NCBI GenBank assembly: GCA_018398815.1
Contig: CM031620.1
Location: forward strand, 57,282,639-57,346,638
DNA length: 64,000 bases
Source: Conus ventricosus
Taxonomy: Eukaryota > Mollusca > Gastropoda > Neogastropoda > Conidae
Direction: 5' to 3'
In this document: positions 45,104 to 55,726 of the stretch, in pieces
Numbering within the stretch: the first letter of the stretch is position 1
Layout: the number at the start of each line of letters is the position of its first letter
The notes under the pieces: model-generated
Databases searched by the model: none
What the model saw: only the letters and a program-made list of their open reading frames with translations
What the model was told of the DNA's origin: nothing
Position numbers and translations under genes: made by a program

Positions 45104-46179
45104 CCTAGACATAACACTTGATCTCATCAACTACATATATAAACCATACAAGAAGCCCAATGACACACCTATCTATGTAAACATCAAAAGCAACCACCCA
45201 CCATCTGTATTAAAAAGCCATACCCAATGGCATAAATCGGAGACTATCAAACCTGTCATGCAATGAAAGAGTATTCAACAACGCAGCAGTAGAATATCAA
45301 GAAGCACTGCAAAAAAGTGGGTACAACTACAAACTACAATACAATCCAGACAATAACACAAATAGAAATAGAAAAACAGGAAAAGAAAAATCACATGGTA
45401 CAACCCACCATACGACGGAAAACTCAAAGCAAACATAGCAAAAGAACACAAACTATATAAAATATTCAACAAAAACACCGTCAAACTATCGTATTCATGC
45501 ATGCCCAACCTCAAAAATTTAATTGACGCATCTAATAAAATGAAAACCAACACAGCAAAGAAGGGTGAAGAAAGGAAATCTTGCAATTGCATCAAAAAGA
45601 GCAGTGCCCCCTGAGCAATAAATGCCTTCACAACATTGTATACCAAGCCACTGCGACATCAGAAAATGAAAAAGAAACATACATAGGAATCACTGAAAAC
45701 CACTTCAAAACCAGATATGCAAACCACAAACAGTCATTTAATAAAGAAAAATATAAAAACCAAACAGAACTGAGCAAATATATCTGGAAACTTAAAGACG
45801 CAAAAACAAGCTACAATATATCCTGGAAAATCATAAAAAGAGCATCACCATACAGCAATGTTTCAAAAAGGTGCTACCTATGTTTAACTGAAAAATGGTT
45901 AATACTATGCAAACCACACTTAGCAACTTTAAACACCAAAACAGAAATAGTAAACAACTGCAGGCATAAATGGAAATCGTTGTTAGTGAATACACCCAAA
46001 ACAAAAACCTGAAAGCCCCCAAAAAACACGTGCAGCCAACCCGCACGTGCAAACAACCGCAAACGGGAGCCCACACGCTATATAACATCGGCGGTGGGCA
46101 AACCAAAAACCATCCTGATGACAGCGCAACGCGCTCGAAACAAATTTATAGATTCTATTTTAAAAAACCTATTTTAACA
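45104..46179 (+). mobile_element. Penelope-like element copy B, right part (GIY-YIG)
   Basis: Continues the RT frame after the Polinton: LDITLDLINYIYKPYKKPND, IKSNHPPSVLKS, then in other frames YEALQKSGYNY-type text, the Cys motif (broken by loss of one A near 45592-45597 compared with copy A) and the GIY-YIG domain: VYQA, TYIGIT (YIG codons 45680-45688), KTRYANH and TELSKYIW. The longest frame, 45581-46012 (143 codons), ends after NTPKTKT. The 3' end carries the hammerhead-like motif and matches copy A to about 46179, where a (TA)n/(TG)n tract begins. Confidence 0.92.
46115..46141 (+). ncRNA. hammerhead-like core motif in PLE copy B
   Basis: CTGATGA, a perfect 5 bp stem AGCGC/GCGCT with an AAC loop, then CGAAAC. 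Copy A has the same stem with a G-U pair. The C/C closing position and missing helix III argue against a full ribozyme. Confidence 0.4.
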
Positions 46180-46204
46180 ATATATATATATCTATATCTA
46201 TATC

Positions 46205-46246
<42 letters not shown>
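46180..46246. repeat. (TA)n/(TATC)n and (TG)n microsatellite
   Basis: Short TA/TATC block followed by about 40 bp of (TG)n, directly at the PLE 3' end. Confidence 0.93.
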
Positions 46247-46602
46247 GGGCTGTGTTGTCATCGCTCTCTCGATTGGTGCACGCCTGGCGTGGTTTTTACT
46301 GAGGCGATCGGTGTACATTCATGGCGTCCCGCTTCTCTTATGTGAAAAGCAGCGCAGCTTACAAACGCAGCGAGAGCGTCGAGAAGCGGACGTCAGCGGG
46401 AACAAGAGCAGCAGTGATGGGGGAAGCACTACTTCAATGTAATGAAAAGGTTGCGGACTCAGTCAGGGGGGAATGACTCTGTTGGATTAATTGATACCAG
46501 GGTGCTTAATGGCTGACCTATTATCGGCCCTGCCTCCCATGGGGATGGTCGGCCAACAATCGGTCACCCCTTCAACGCCGTACATACATTTCACTGTAAG
46601 CT
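46247..46602. other. no gene recognised
   Basis: GC-balanced unique sequence with a 76-codon plus frame (46212-46442) that starts in the microsatellite. Confidence 0.4.
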
Positions 46603-46851
46603 GACCGTGTTTGCCCATGTAAGGAGACTGTATTTCCCGTTTTCAGAAAATTCTGTACCGGCAATTTCCTCAACCCCGTTACTTTCTTTGACTGTGGCCA
46701 TCTTTGTGCCAGAGAGTGTACACTGACTTGTTCCACTCTAGTCTGTAAGGTTGACATGCCAACCCCCATGTTTACCTCTGGCGACTTGGTAGGAACACAG
46801 CTTTTAGTGGACACTGGCTGTCCCTTTTGCAGTTTGTGTTTTTGCCCGTGA
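46603..46851 (+). CDS. Cys-rich open segment with LVDTGC motif
   Basis: An 82-codon plus segment between stops with no obvious initiator. It is unusually rich in cysteine (for example FDCGHLCARECTLTCSTLVC) and near the end reads GTQLLVDTGCPF. A hydrophobic pair plus VDTG is the active-site pattern of retroviral-type aspartic proteases, so this could be a scrap of an LTR retrotransposon gag-pro junction. No other retroviral domain is visible nearby, so coincidence is possible. Confidence 0.3.
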   Translation, partial: DRVCPCKETVFPVFRKFCTGNFLNPVTFFDCGHLCARECTLTCSTLVCKVDMPTPMFTSGDLVGTQLLVDTGCPFCSLCFCP

Positions 46852-47018
46852 AGCCTTATTTATTCATTTATTTATTCATCTGTTCATGTATTTATTCATT
46901 TATTTATTTATTTATCAGGGGGTGGGGGAGAGGGTCGTGTCACCTGAGATGTTATGGAGTATATGTTTTTTTTCTCTCCATTTTTTCGTTCTAAACTGTG
47001 GGTGAAAAACCAAGCGAA

Positions 47019-47663
47019 AAGGCCCGGCCATACAGTGTTCCCCAAGGCCCGGCCATACAGTGTTCCCAAGGCCCGGCCATACAGTGTTCCCCAAGGCCCG
47101 GCCATGCGGTGTTCCCCAAGGCCCGGCCATACAGTGTTCCCCAAGGCCCAGCCATACAGTGTTCCCCAAGGCCCGGCCATACAGTGTTCCCCAAGGCCCG
47201 GCCATACAGTGTTCCCAAGGCCCGGCCATACAGTGTTCCCCAAGGCCTGGCCATACAGTGTTCCCCAAGGCCCGGCCGTACAGTGTTCCCAAGGCCCGGC
47301 CATGCGGTGTTCCCCAAGGCCTGGCCATACAGTGTTCCCCAAGGCCCGGCCATGCGGTGTTCCCCAAGGCCTGGCCATACAGTGTTCCCCAAGGCCCGGC
47401 CGTACAGTGTTCCCCAAGGCCCGGCCATGCAGTGTTCCCAAGGCCTGGCCATACAGTGTTCCCCAAGGCCCGGCCATGCAGTGTTCCCCAAGGCCCGGCC
47501 ATACAGTGTTCCCCAAGGCCCGGCTATACAGTGTTCCCCAAGGCCCAGCCATACAGTGTTCCCCAAGGCCCGGCATACAGTGTTCCCAAGGCCTGGCCAT
47601 ACAGTGTTCCCCAAGGCCCGGCCATACAGTGTTCCCCAAGGCCCGGCCATACAGTGTTCCCCA
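47019..47663. repeat. 25 bp GC-rich minisatellite, about 26 units
   Basis: Unit 'aaggcccggccatacagtg' plus 'ttcccc'. Variants are gcggtg for acagtg, ctggcc for ccggcc, and units one C shorter. All six frames stay open because the unit contains no stop in any phase, giving false ORFs up to 280 codons. Confidence 0.96.
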
Positions 47664-47944
47664 TTTGCCGTAGCCGTGTATCAAACAGCCGTTTCCCACA
47701 ATTCGTCGTTGCCGATTTTGCCGTCTGCGTGAGGCCGCTGGCCACTGCATTGCTGCAAATGATTACGAGCATAGGGATTTTCAGGGGACGAGGAAAAAAA
47801 AACAACAGTTGTGACCATTAAGTGTACCGTACAATACCAAAATCATCTCAACAACGAAATTGTGATTTGTACAAATGAGCTATTTTCTTAATTGAAAATT
47901 GAGTAACACAGACTTACACTCTTTACCACTCTCCGACACTGCTA
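47664..47944. other. no gene recognised
   Basis: Short unique spacer. Confidence 0.4.
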
Positions 47945-48400
47945 TACTACTACTACTACTTCTACTACTACCACTACTTCTTCTGCTACTGCTACTACTA
48001 CTACTACTACTATGCAACATATGTGATTGCTGCTGCTGCTACTGCTGCTGCTGCTGCTGCTGCTGCTATAACTACTATCATTACCATTATCATCATTGTC
48101 GTCATAAGCTGTGGTAGTAGAAGTAGTGGTTGTAGTTTATTGCTGCTATCCTTATTCTCACATCAGGACGTGACTGTTCATACTAATGTCATCAGTACCA
48201 TCATTACTGTTATAGCTGTAGTTGTTGTTATCATCATTATTATTATTATCGAAATTATTGTTGTTATTATCATCATTATTATTATCATTATTATTGTATT
48301 ATTATTATCAATAGTATTGTTGTTGTTATCATTGTTATTATTATCATTATTATTATGATCATATTATTATCATTATTATTACCATCATCATTATTATCAT
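47945..48400. repeat. CTA/CTG/TTA trinucleotide tract
   Basis: Blocks of (CTA)n, (CTG)n and (ATT)n with interruptions over 450 bp. Confidence 0.92.
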
Positions 48401-48900
48401 TAACGAATTGTCATTATTGTCTCTATATGACATGACAGAAACTTTGCGGTGGCGGCCATCTCGGCAGACCTTTTCTGTTGCAAAAATCTGTTCTGTATTA
48501 GTGCACCTCAAACCCTTTCTTAATGTTCTCTCTTACAAACTGCCCGCTATACTGAAACGATTGTCACGCACAGCAATTCACAGTGTTCGTGTACACATCC
48601 CCCCCCCCCCCCCCCCCTTCCCAGCCTTGTGGACCAGTATACACCCAGCTATAGCATGCAGCCTCTGCCGCCTGCAGCCAGTGATGTTCCATCTTGTTGG
48701 ACAGATGATGGACGACGTGATGGACCCGGTCTGGCACCGCGTGCATCACACCTGTCCCACGCCCACTCCGTCGTCTGTTTGAAGGGACTCGTCCAGCCGC
48801 CCTCTGTGCGAAGTTCTCCATCAGGCTCGTTGTTTTGTTGGAACTCACTTCTGCCTCGGTCACTTCATTTGCATGTTTGCTCGTTGTGTGTCTTCCTAAA
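48401..48900. other. no gene recognised
   Basis: Contains a poly-C run at 48599-48617. Overlapping frames of 90-124 codons on both strands carry no recognised motif. Confidence 0.4.
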
Positions 48901-49621
48901 CGAATAAGCTCATCTATTCCAACGTGTTCACGCCCGCGGCTACTTTGCTGGCCCTGTCTCCAACCCCAGTGACTTAGCCAAGTGTCCTATCCATCCACTC
49001 TCTTTGCTGATGTGCTGCTGACATTGTCTCCATTCCCACGGGTACGTTCATTCCTTCGCATCCATGTACTCCCCTTGCTAACTTGCTGGTCACATCTCCA
49101 GCGTAATGTTAATGAGCTGATTTATTTCTACCCCTCCCCTTTCCTTGCTGCTTTGCTTGTGACATAGCCATCCCAAATGAATAAGTTGATTGTTTCCTGC
49201 TCTTCCACTGCCCTTGCTAATTCGCTGACTATGTCTCCCCACCTAAGGAACATAATTCCCATCCCACCTCTCCCCCTGCATTCTACTATGCCCACCCTAT
49301 GACATCTCATTCTCCATTCCCCCTGTCCCTCTGCTAATTTGCTGACTATGTCTCCCACCCTAATGAACAGTCTCATTCCTCCATTCCCACCCTGTCCCTC
49401 TGCTAATTTGCTGACTATGTCTCCCACCCTAATGAACAGTCTCATTCCTCCATTCCCACTCTCTTCCCTTGCTACTTGCTGACTATATCTCCCACCCTAA
49501 TGAACAGTCTCATTCCTCCATACCCACCCTCTCCCTCCGCTAATTTGCGGACTATGTCTCCAACCCCATGAATGAGATAATACCTTCTTATCTACCCACT
49601 CTCCTCGCTGTTTTTCTGGTT

Positions 49622-49625
<4 letters not shown>
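48901..49625. repeat. 68-69 bp satellite, left block
   Basis: About ten units. The clearest (49360-49560) contain 'aatgaacagtctcattcctc' and 'gctaatttgctgactatgtc'. Units left of 49140 are increasingly diverged. It is the same family as 51088-51960. Confidence 0.85.
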
Positions 49626-49654
<29 letters not shown>

Positions 49655-49664
49655 CTCTCTCTCT

Positions 49665-49705
<41 letters not shown>

Positions 49706-49745
49706 CATATAATATATATATTATATATTATATATCTATTTATAG
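49626..49745. repeat. (CT)n and (TA)n microsatellite
   Basis: (CT)n about 45 bp then (TA)n with interruptions about 75 bp. Confidence 0.93.
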
Positions 49746-49779
49746 ATCAGTATATTTAAAATGCCTAAAACATATTTTA

Positions 49780-50112
49780 ATGCTAACCCCTTGGGAGCAA
49801 CATATATTAAAACAGTTAAAACTGAAAAGGCAGAGATCAAATTACCACTTTCCGGCGGTCACTGAGGAGAACAGAAGGTTTCAAATATGGTTATGCACCG
49901 GAGTTTTATGTTAGTGAGTTTCCCCCTATTGGAGGATGTTTCCCCGTTGGAGACTATAACTTTGTGAAGGCTATTTTTAACATTTATTTTTTTTTCTATT
50001 CACCCACTCAAGCACAACTGTTAGTTGCAGAATCATCTACCACTGCAGATATGAATCTTATTTCCCCCTATTTTGTCAATCTAAGACATAAGAGCAAGCT
50101 TGGTTTAATTCA
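49780..50112 (+). repeat. dispersed repeat R2, copy 2
   Basis: Matches the reverse complement of 28160-28465 and also shares the leading 'ccccttgggagcaacat' word found at about 28587-28604. Followed by a (TA)n tract at 50125-50155. Confidence 0.75.
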
Positions 50113-50188
50113 TATATTAACATATATCATTAAATATATATATATATATTATATAATTAGAGAGAGAGAGAAGAGAGAAGAAAAGAAA

Positions 50189-50559
50189 CACCCGAGGTGC
50201 TGGAGGACCCAGAATAGCACTGTCTTCACCTGCCTTTAGAGCAGTCTGTACCACCCTTGGAGGCCTGCGCTGTGTTGACGATGGGTACAGGCACGCGCAG
50301 GACACTCCATTAAGATATCAAGGGACATAACTGCTCCTGAACAGAGGTAAATTAGACTACAGGATGCAGCTCATAACAGCCTTAAAGTAGCATCCCCATG
50401 GGTGTACCAGCCCGTATTTCATGACTGCAGAGCCCACCGGCGAAAAAACACCACCCTCCAGCTGCCGAGCACACCCCACAGACCCAACCACCCCTGCCCA
50501 CGGACAGATGAAGACAGTGCCACTCCAGACACAGCCAAGCTTTCGCCATACGGTCTTAT
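50189..50559. repeat. 370 bp direct repeat, copy 1
   Basis: Begins near 'cccgaggtgctgg' and ends 'cgccatacggtcttat'. About 98% identical by eye to 50698-51069. Minus strand holds a frame of about 60 codons. Confidence 0.9.
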
Positions 50560-50697
50560 GTGCCCTCAAGAGAGAATCCAGAGTTGTAGTCTTTCCCACT
50601 GTCAACAGGACTTTCCCTGTGGTCAGTGGGTCTTTCCTCACCGTCACTGGACCTTTCTCCAGGGTCAGCCTAGTTAAGGCAAAGAAGAAAAAGAAAC

Positions 50698-51069
50698 ACC
50701 CGAAGGTGCTGGGGAGGACCCAGAGAAGCACTGTCTTCACCTGCCTTAGAGCAGTCCTGTACCACCCTTGGGGGCCTGCGCTGTGTTGACGATGGGTACA
50801 GGCACGCGCAGGACACTCCATTAAGATATCAAGGGACATAACTGCTCCTGAACAGAGGTAAATTAGACTACAGGATGCAGCTCATAACAGCCTAAAAGTA
50901 GCATCCCCATGGGTGTACCAGCCTGTATTTCATGACTGCAGAGCCCATCGGCGAAAAACACCACCCTCCAGCTGCCGAGCACACCCCACAGACCCAACCA
51001 CCCCTGCCCACGGACAGATGAAGACAGTGCCACTCCAGACACAGCCAAGCTTTCGCCATACGGTCTTAT
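50698..51069. repeat. 370 bp direct repeat, copy 2
   Basis: Second copy, same orientation, 509 bp downstream. The 138 bp between the copies (from 'gtgccctcaagag') is rich in a degenerate 'ctttcc.c.gt' word. A tandem segmental duplication is the simplest reading. Confidence 0.9.
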
Positions 51070-51087
51070 TTATATATATTATATATT

Positions 51088-51960
51088 ATCCATCTCAGTG
51101 AATAAGCTATTTTTTCCCATACTCATCCGCTACCGTTGATGATTCGCCAGTTGTAACTGCTTTCGAATAAATAAACTAATTCATTCCTACCAGCCGCTTC
51201 CTCGCCATATTTGCTGGCTATATCTCCACTCCAACGATAAAGCTAATTCCTTTCTTTCTATACACCCCATGCTATTTCCCGGTTATATATCTCCACTCCA
51301 ACGATAAAGCTAATTACTTCCTTTCTATACACCTCCATGCTAATTTGCCGGTTATATATCTCCACTCCAACGATAAAGTTAATTACTTCCTTTCTATACA
51401 CCTCCCATGCTAATTTGCCGGTTATAAAATCTCCACTCCAACGATAAAGCTAATTCCTTTCTTTCTATACCCCATGCTAATTTGCCGTTATATATCTCCA
51501 CTCCAACATAAAGCTAATTCCTTTCTTTCTATACACCCATGCTAATTTCCCGGTTATATATCTCCACTCCAACGATAAAGCTAATTCCTTTCTTTCTATA
51601 CACCCCATGCTAATTTGCCGGTTATATATCTCCACTCCAACGATAAAGCTAATTACTTCCTTTCTATACACCTCCCATGCTAATTTTGCCGGTTATATAT
51701 CTTCACTCCAACGATAAAGCTAATTCCTTTCTTTCTATACACCCCATGCTAATTTCCAGGTTATATATCTCCACTCCAACGATAAAGCTAATTCCTTTCT
51801 TTCTATACACTCCATGCTAATTTCCCGGTTATATATCTCCACTCCAACGATAAAGCTAATTCCTTTCTTTCTATACACCCCATGCTAATTTCCCGGTTAT
51901 ATGTCTCCAGTCCAACGAACAAGCCAATTAATTCCCACCTACCCACTCCCCTTCATAATT
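51088..51960. repeat. 68 bp satellite, right block
   Basis: About 12 units with the core 'aacgataaagctaattcctt' and 'gctaatttgccggttatata'. More homogeneous than the left block. Confidence 0.93.
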
Positions 51961-52250
51961 TACAGCTTATTGAAGCAACAAACAACAGCACCATGTCCTG
52001 AAAAAAGCGGTTATTGCATGCCAGGCGAACTATTGACCTCTTAACGCTAATGACATTAGGCTGTCCTGCGAGTGTCGGGCATTCTCTACAGGTTTTGTAC
52101 GCCCAGATTTAAAAAAAAGAAGAAGAAGAAGAAGAAGAAGAAATAAAAAAGAAAAGAAACCCGTTTCAGTGCCACAACAAAATGCACAAAAAGCATATGG
52201 GCAAACAGATAGCGCAGTATGGACAGCGAAGCATCCACTTTGGACAGTGT
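51961..52250. other. unique spacer with (AAG)n
   Basis: Short (GAA)n at 52118-52142; no gene. Confidence 0.45.
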
Positions 52251-52253
52251 CTA

Positions 52254-53740
52254 CGATGTTCACTACCTGATTGCCAGATTCTTCTGCAACGTGCACTACC
52301 TCATTGCCAGATTCTTCTGCAACGTGCACTACCTGATTGTCAGATTGTTCTACAATGATCACTACCTGATTGCCAGATTCTTCTACAACGTTCACAACCT
52401 GATTGCCAGATTCTTCTACAACGTTCACTACCTGATTGCCAGATTCTTCTACTATGTTCACTTACCTAATCGCCAAATTCTTCTTCTATGTTCACTACCT
52501 AATCGCCAAATTCTTCTACAAAGTTCACTACCTGATTGCCAGATACTTCTACAACGTTCACTACCTAATTACCAGAGTATTCCACAATGTTCACTACCTC
52601 ATTGCCAGATTGTTCTACAATGTTCACTACCTTGTTGCCAGATCCTTCTACAATGTTCACTACCTAATTACCAGAGTATTTCACAATGTTCACTACCTCA
52701 TTGCCAGATTCTTCTACAATGTTCACTACCTATTTGCAGATTCTTCTACAATGTTCACTACCTAATCGCCAAATTCTTCTACACTGTTCACTACCTAATC
52801 GCCAGATTCTTCTACAATGTTCACTCCCAATAGCCAGATTCTTCTACAATGTTCACTACCTAATTGCCAGATTCTTCTACAACGTTCACTACCTAATTGC
52901 CAGATTCTTCTTCAATGTTCACTACCTCATTGCCAGATTTTTCTACAATGTTCACTGCCTAATTGCCAGATTCTTCTACAACGTTCACTACCTAATTGCC
53001 AGATTCTTCTTCAATGTTCACTACCTCATTGCCAGATTTTTCTACAATGTTCACTGCCTAATTGCCAGATTCTTCTACAATTTTCACTACCTAATTGCCA
53101 GATTCTTCTTCAATGTTCACTGCCTAATTGCCAGATCCTTCTACAATGTTCACTACCTAATTGCCAGATCCTTCTACAATGTTCACGATCTAATTGCCAG
53201 CATCCTTCTACAATGTTCACTACCTAATTGCCAGATTCTTCTACAATGTTCACTGCCTAATTGCCAGATCCTTCTACAATGTTCACGATCTAATTGCCAG
53301 ATCCTTCTACAATGTTCACGATCTAATTGCCAGATTCTTCTACAATGTTCACGATCTAATCGCCAGATCCTTCTACAATGTTCACTACCTAATGGCCAGA
53401 TCCTTCTACAATGTTCACGATCTAATGGCAGATCCTTCTACAATGTTCACGATCTAATGGCCAGATTCTTCTACAATGTTCACGATCTAATGGCGAGATC
53501 CTTCTACAGTGTTCACGATCTAATGGCCAGATCCTTCTACAATGTTCACTAACTAATGGCCAGATCCTTCTACAATGTTCACTACCTAATGGCCAGATCC
53601 TTCTACGATGTTCACGATCTAATGGCCAGATCCTTCTACGATGTTCACGATCTAATGGCCAGATCCTTCTACAGTGTTCACTACCTAATGGCCAGATCCT
53701 TCTACAATGTTCACGATCTAATGGCCAGATTCTGCTTCTT
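52254..53740. repeat. 33 bp minisatellite, about 45 units
   Basis: Unit 'ttcactacctaattgccaga' plus 'ttcttctacaatg'. It is divisible by three, so plus frames (VHYLIARFFYN period, up to 288 codons) and minus frames (EESGNQVVNVV period) stay open. One-base losses shift frames at several units. Units right of 53140 carry ggcc and gatc variants, showing regional homogenisation. Confidence 0.95.
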
Positions 53741-54072
53741 CCTAAACTCCATGAGGCGTCACTGAGGCCCCACAGTGAAGAACTGTTCGCCAGGTTCCTT
53801 CAGTTCTGGTAGTTGCGTGCGAAGGCCAGGGCCTCTTCACCTGTTCTCCCTCTGCCTTCTGCCATGCTCCAAGTCCATCATTCTTTTTATTCTTCTGTCT
53901 TCCCCTTTGTCTCCTTACTTCAACAGTGTTCTTCCTCCTTTTTGACGACGTTGAAAGATTAACATACCATCACTATAAAATACAATAATTATGTCCTTTA
54001 ACGATTACAATGTTCTCCAACTTAGGTCATCGCCATGTCAGCCTAGATGCAGAGTCTCGTGTGCATATTAAA
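53741..54072. other. no gene recognised
   Basis: Unique sequence flanking the 33 bp array. Confidence 0.4.
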
Positions 54073-54073
54073 T

Positions 54074-54119
<46 letters not shown>

Positions 54120-54191
54120 ACAAATAAACGAATTCTTTTTCCAGGGTAATGAGATAACCAAATAATATACAGGCTTTTCTCCACCCAGCCC

Positions 54192-54249
<58 letters not shown>

Positions 54250-54250
54250 G
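54073..54250. repeat. two (GA)n tracts
   Basis: (GA)n at 54075-54116 and 54193-54248. Confidence 0.95.
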
Positions 54251-54492
54251 TGATTGCTTATTGATTATTGTAATCAAAGGCGACAGGCGAGACGGAAGAA
54301 GTGGGAAGGAGAAACCGCCGGAAAGCGCGGGGTCTTTTCAGGAACTAACGGCCGGTTAAGCAAAGTGATTCTGGAGTGTTGGCATGTTGGTGTTGCCGGT
54401 CAGGTTCGACAACTCTTGGTTGCCGCTAAAAGACTTCATGGGTCAACCTCAGACATGTTTATGGTGAAAAGAGCAAATGAACCGTGCGTGTT

Positions 54493-54494
<2 letters not shown>

Positions 54495-54535
<41 letters not shown>

Positions 54536-54682
54536 AATATCCTTAGTCCCTGAACTGGGACACGGACCAGTTTGACCCTCCCCCCCCCCCCCCACACACA
54601 CATTTTCTTGCTTATCCGTTACCCTTGGGTATAAAGATTCTCTCTCTCTCTCTGTCTCTTTCTGTCTCTCTCTCTTTCTCTT

Positions 54683-54764
<82 letters not shown>

Positions 54765-54772
54765 GCGAGAGA

Positions 54773-54839
<67 letters not shown>

Positions 54840-54929
54840 TAAAATAAGAGAGAGAGAGAGAGAAAGAAAGAAAGAGAGAGAGACAGAGAGAGAATGTCTG
54901 TTTACGCACGTATGTACTTATGTGTGACG

Positions 54930-54973
<44 letters not shown>

Positions 54974-55016
54974 TGTGCGCGCGTGCGTGCGTGCGTGCTG
55001 CTGCGTGCGTGCGTGC

Positions 55017-55069
<53 letters not shown>

Positions 55070-55078
55070 CGCACTCTC
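54495..55078. repeat. (CT)n, (GT)n and (GA)n microsatellite cluster
   Basis: (CT)n 54497-54536, (CT)n 54637-54770, (GT)n 54774-54834, (GA)n 54848-54893, (GT)n with CG interruptions 54928-55072. Confidence 0.95.
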
Positions 55079-55474
55079 TCTCACTCGTGTATTTGTATGT
55101 GTGTCTGTCTGTCTTATTCTGTTCACGCTCTACACCATAGTGGGCATGTTTATTTGTACATGACAAAATGTCGTTTATTCTGTCTGTTCTCTACTCTCAG
55201 TCGAATTGTCCATTTATGTATAGATGTTTGTCTGTTGTTCTACTCTCAACGCTGTAGCAGTCTTGTCCATCTATGCACGACTGTGAGTCTGCTAGTCTGT
55301 CCACTCGCTGCACTATAGTGAGCGTGTCAATTTATGTATAAATGTATTCATGTATATGTATACATACCTGCGGCTAGCTCGTTCGTGTCGTTTTTCGTGC
55401 CTTTGAGTCTAAACTCCCGCTCTTTGTCGGAGTACGTGAAAACGATAATGTCTACATGACGTTCGGAACTCGAA
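55079..55474. other. no gene recognised
   Basis: Degenerate repeats of 'ctctactctcag..g.attgtccatttatgta' about every 70 bp suggest a worn minisatellite. Confidence 0.45.
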
Positions 55475-55726
55475 CTTCTTCAGGCAAGATACAAAACACT
55501 CAGGACAACGAAAAGGAACGAGCAATCACTTATCTTCATCCACTTCAGCGCAAGATTGCGTGTAATGAAAACGAGGCTGTCATCATCATTACTACCTCGA
55601 CTCACACACTGTCTTCTTGACAGCCTCGTTTTCATTGCACGCCCATCTTGCGCTGAAGTGAATGAAGATAAGTGATTGCTCGTCCATTTTCGTTGTCCTC
55701 GGTGTTTTGTATCTTGCCTGAAGAAG
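55475..55726. repeat. inverted repeat with 108 bp arms
   Basis: Left arm 55475-55582 and right arm 55618-55726 are reverse complements with few mismatches, for example 'cttcttcaggcaagatacaa' against 'ttgtatcttgcctgaagaag'. The loop is 35 nt. Weaker pairing continues outward. Downstream 'ctgaagaagccctaagaggt' then 'cgaaacgcgtcg' resembles terminal sequences of Penelope-like elements. It could be a foldback element or a retroelement terminal repeat in inverted arrangement. Confidence 0.88.

Noticed and set aside
28605..46179. single giant element with PLE copies as its terminal inverted repeats
   Set aside because: The true Polinton ends lie inside the PLE text, and the right-hand PLE continues the reading frame of the left-hand plus copy.
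46908..47750. 280-codon minus ORF with WGTLYGRALGNT-like period
   Set aside because: A by-product of a 25 bp array open in all six frames.
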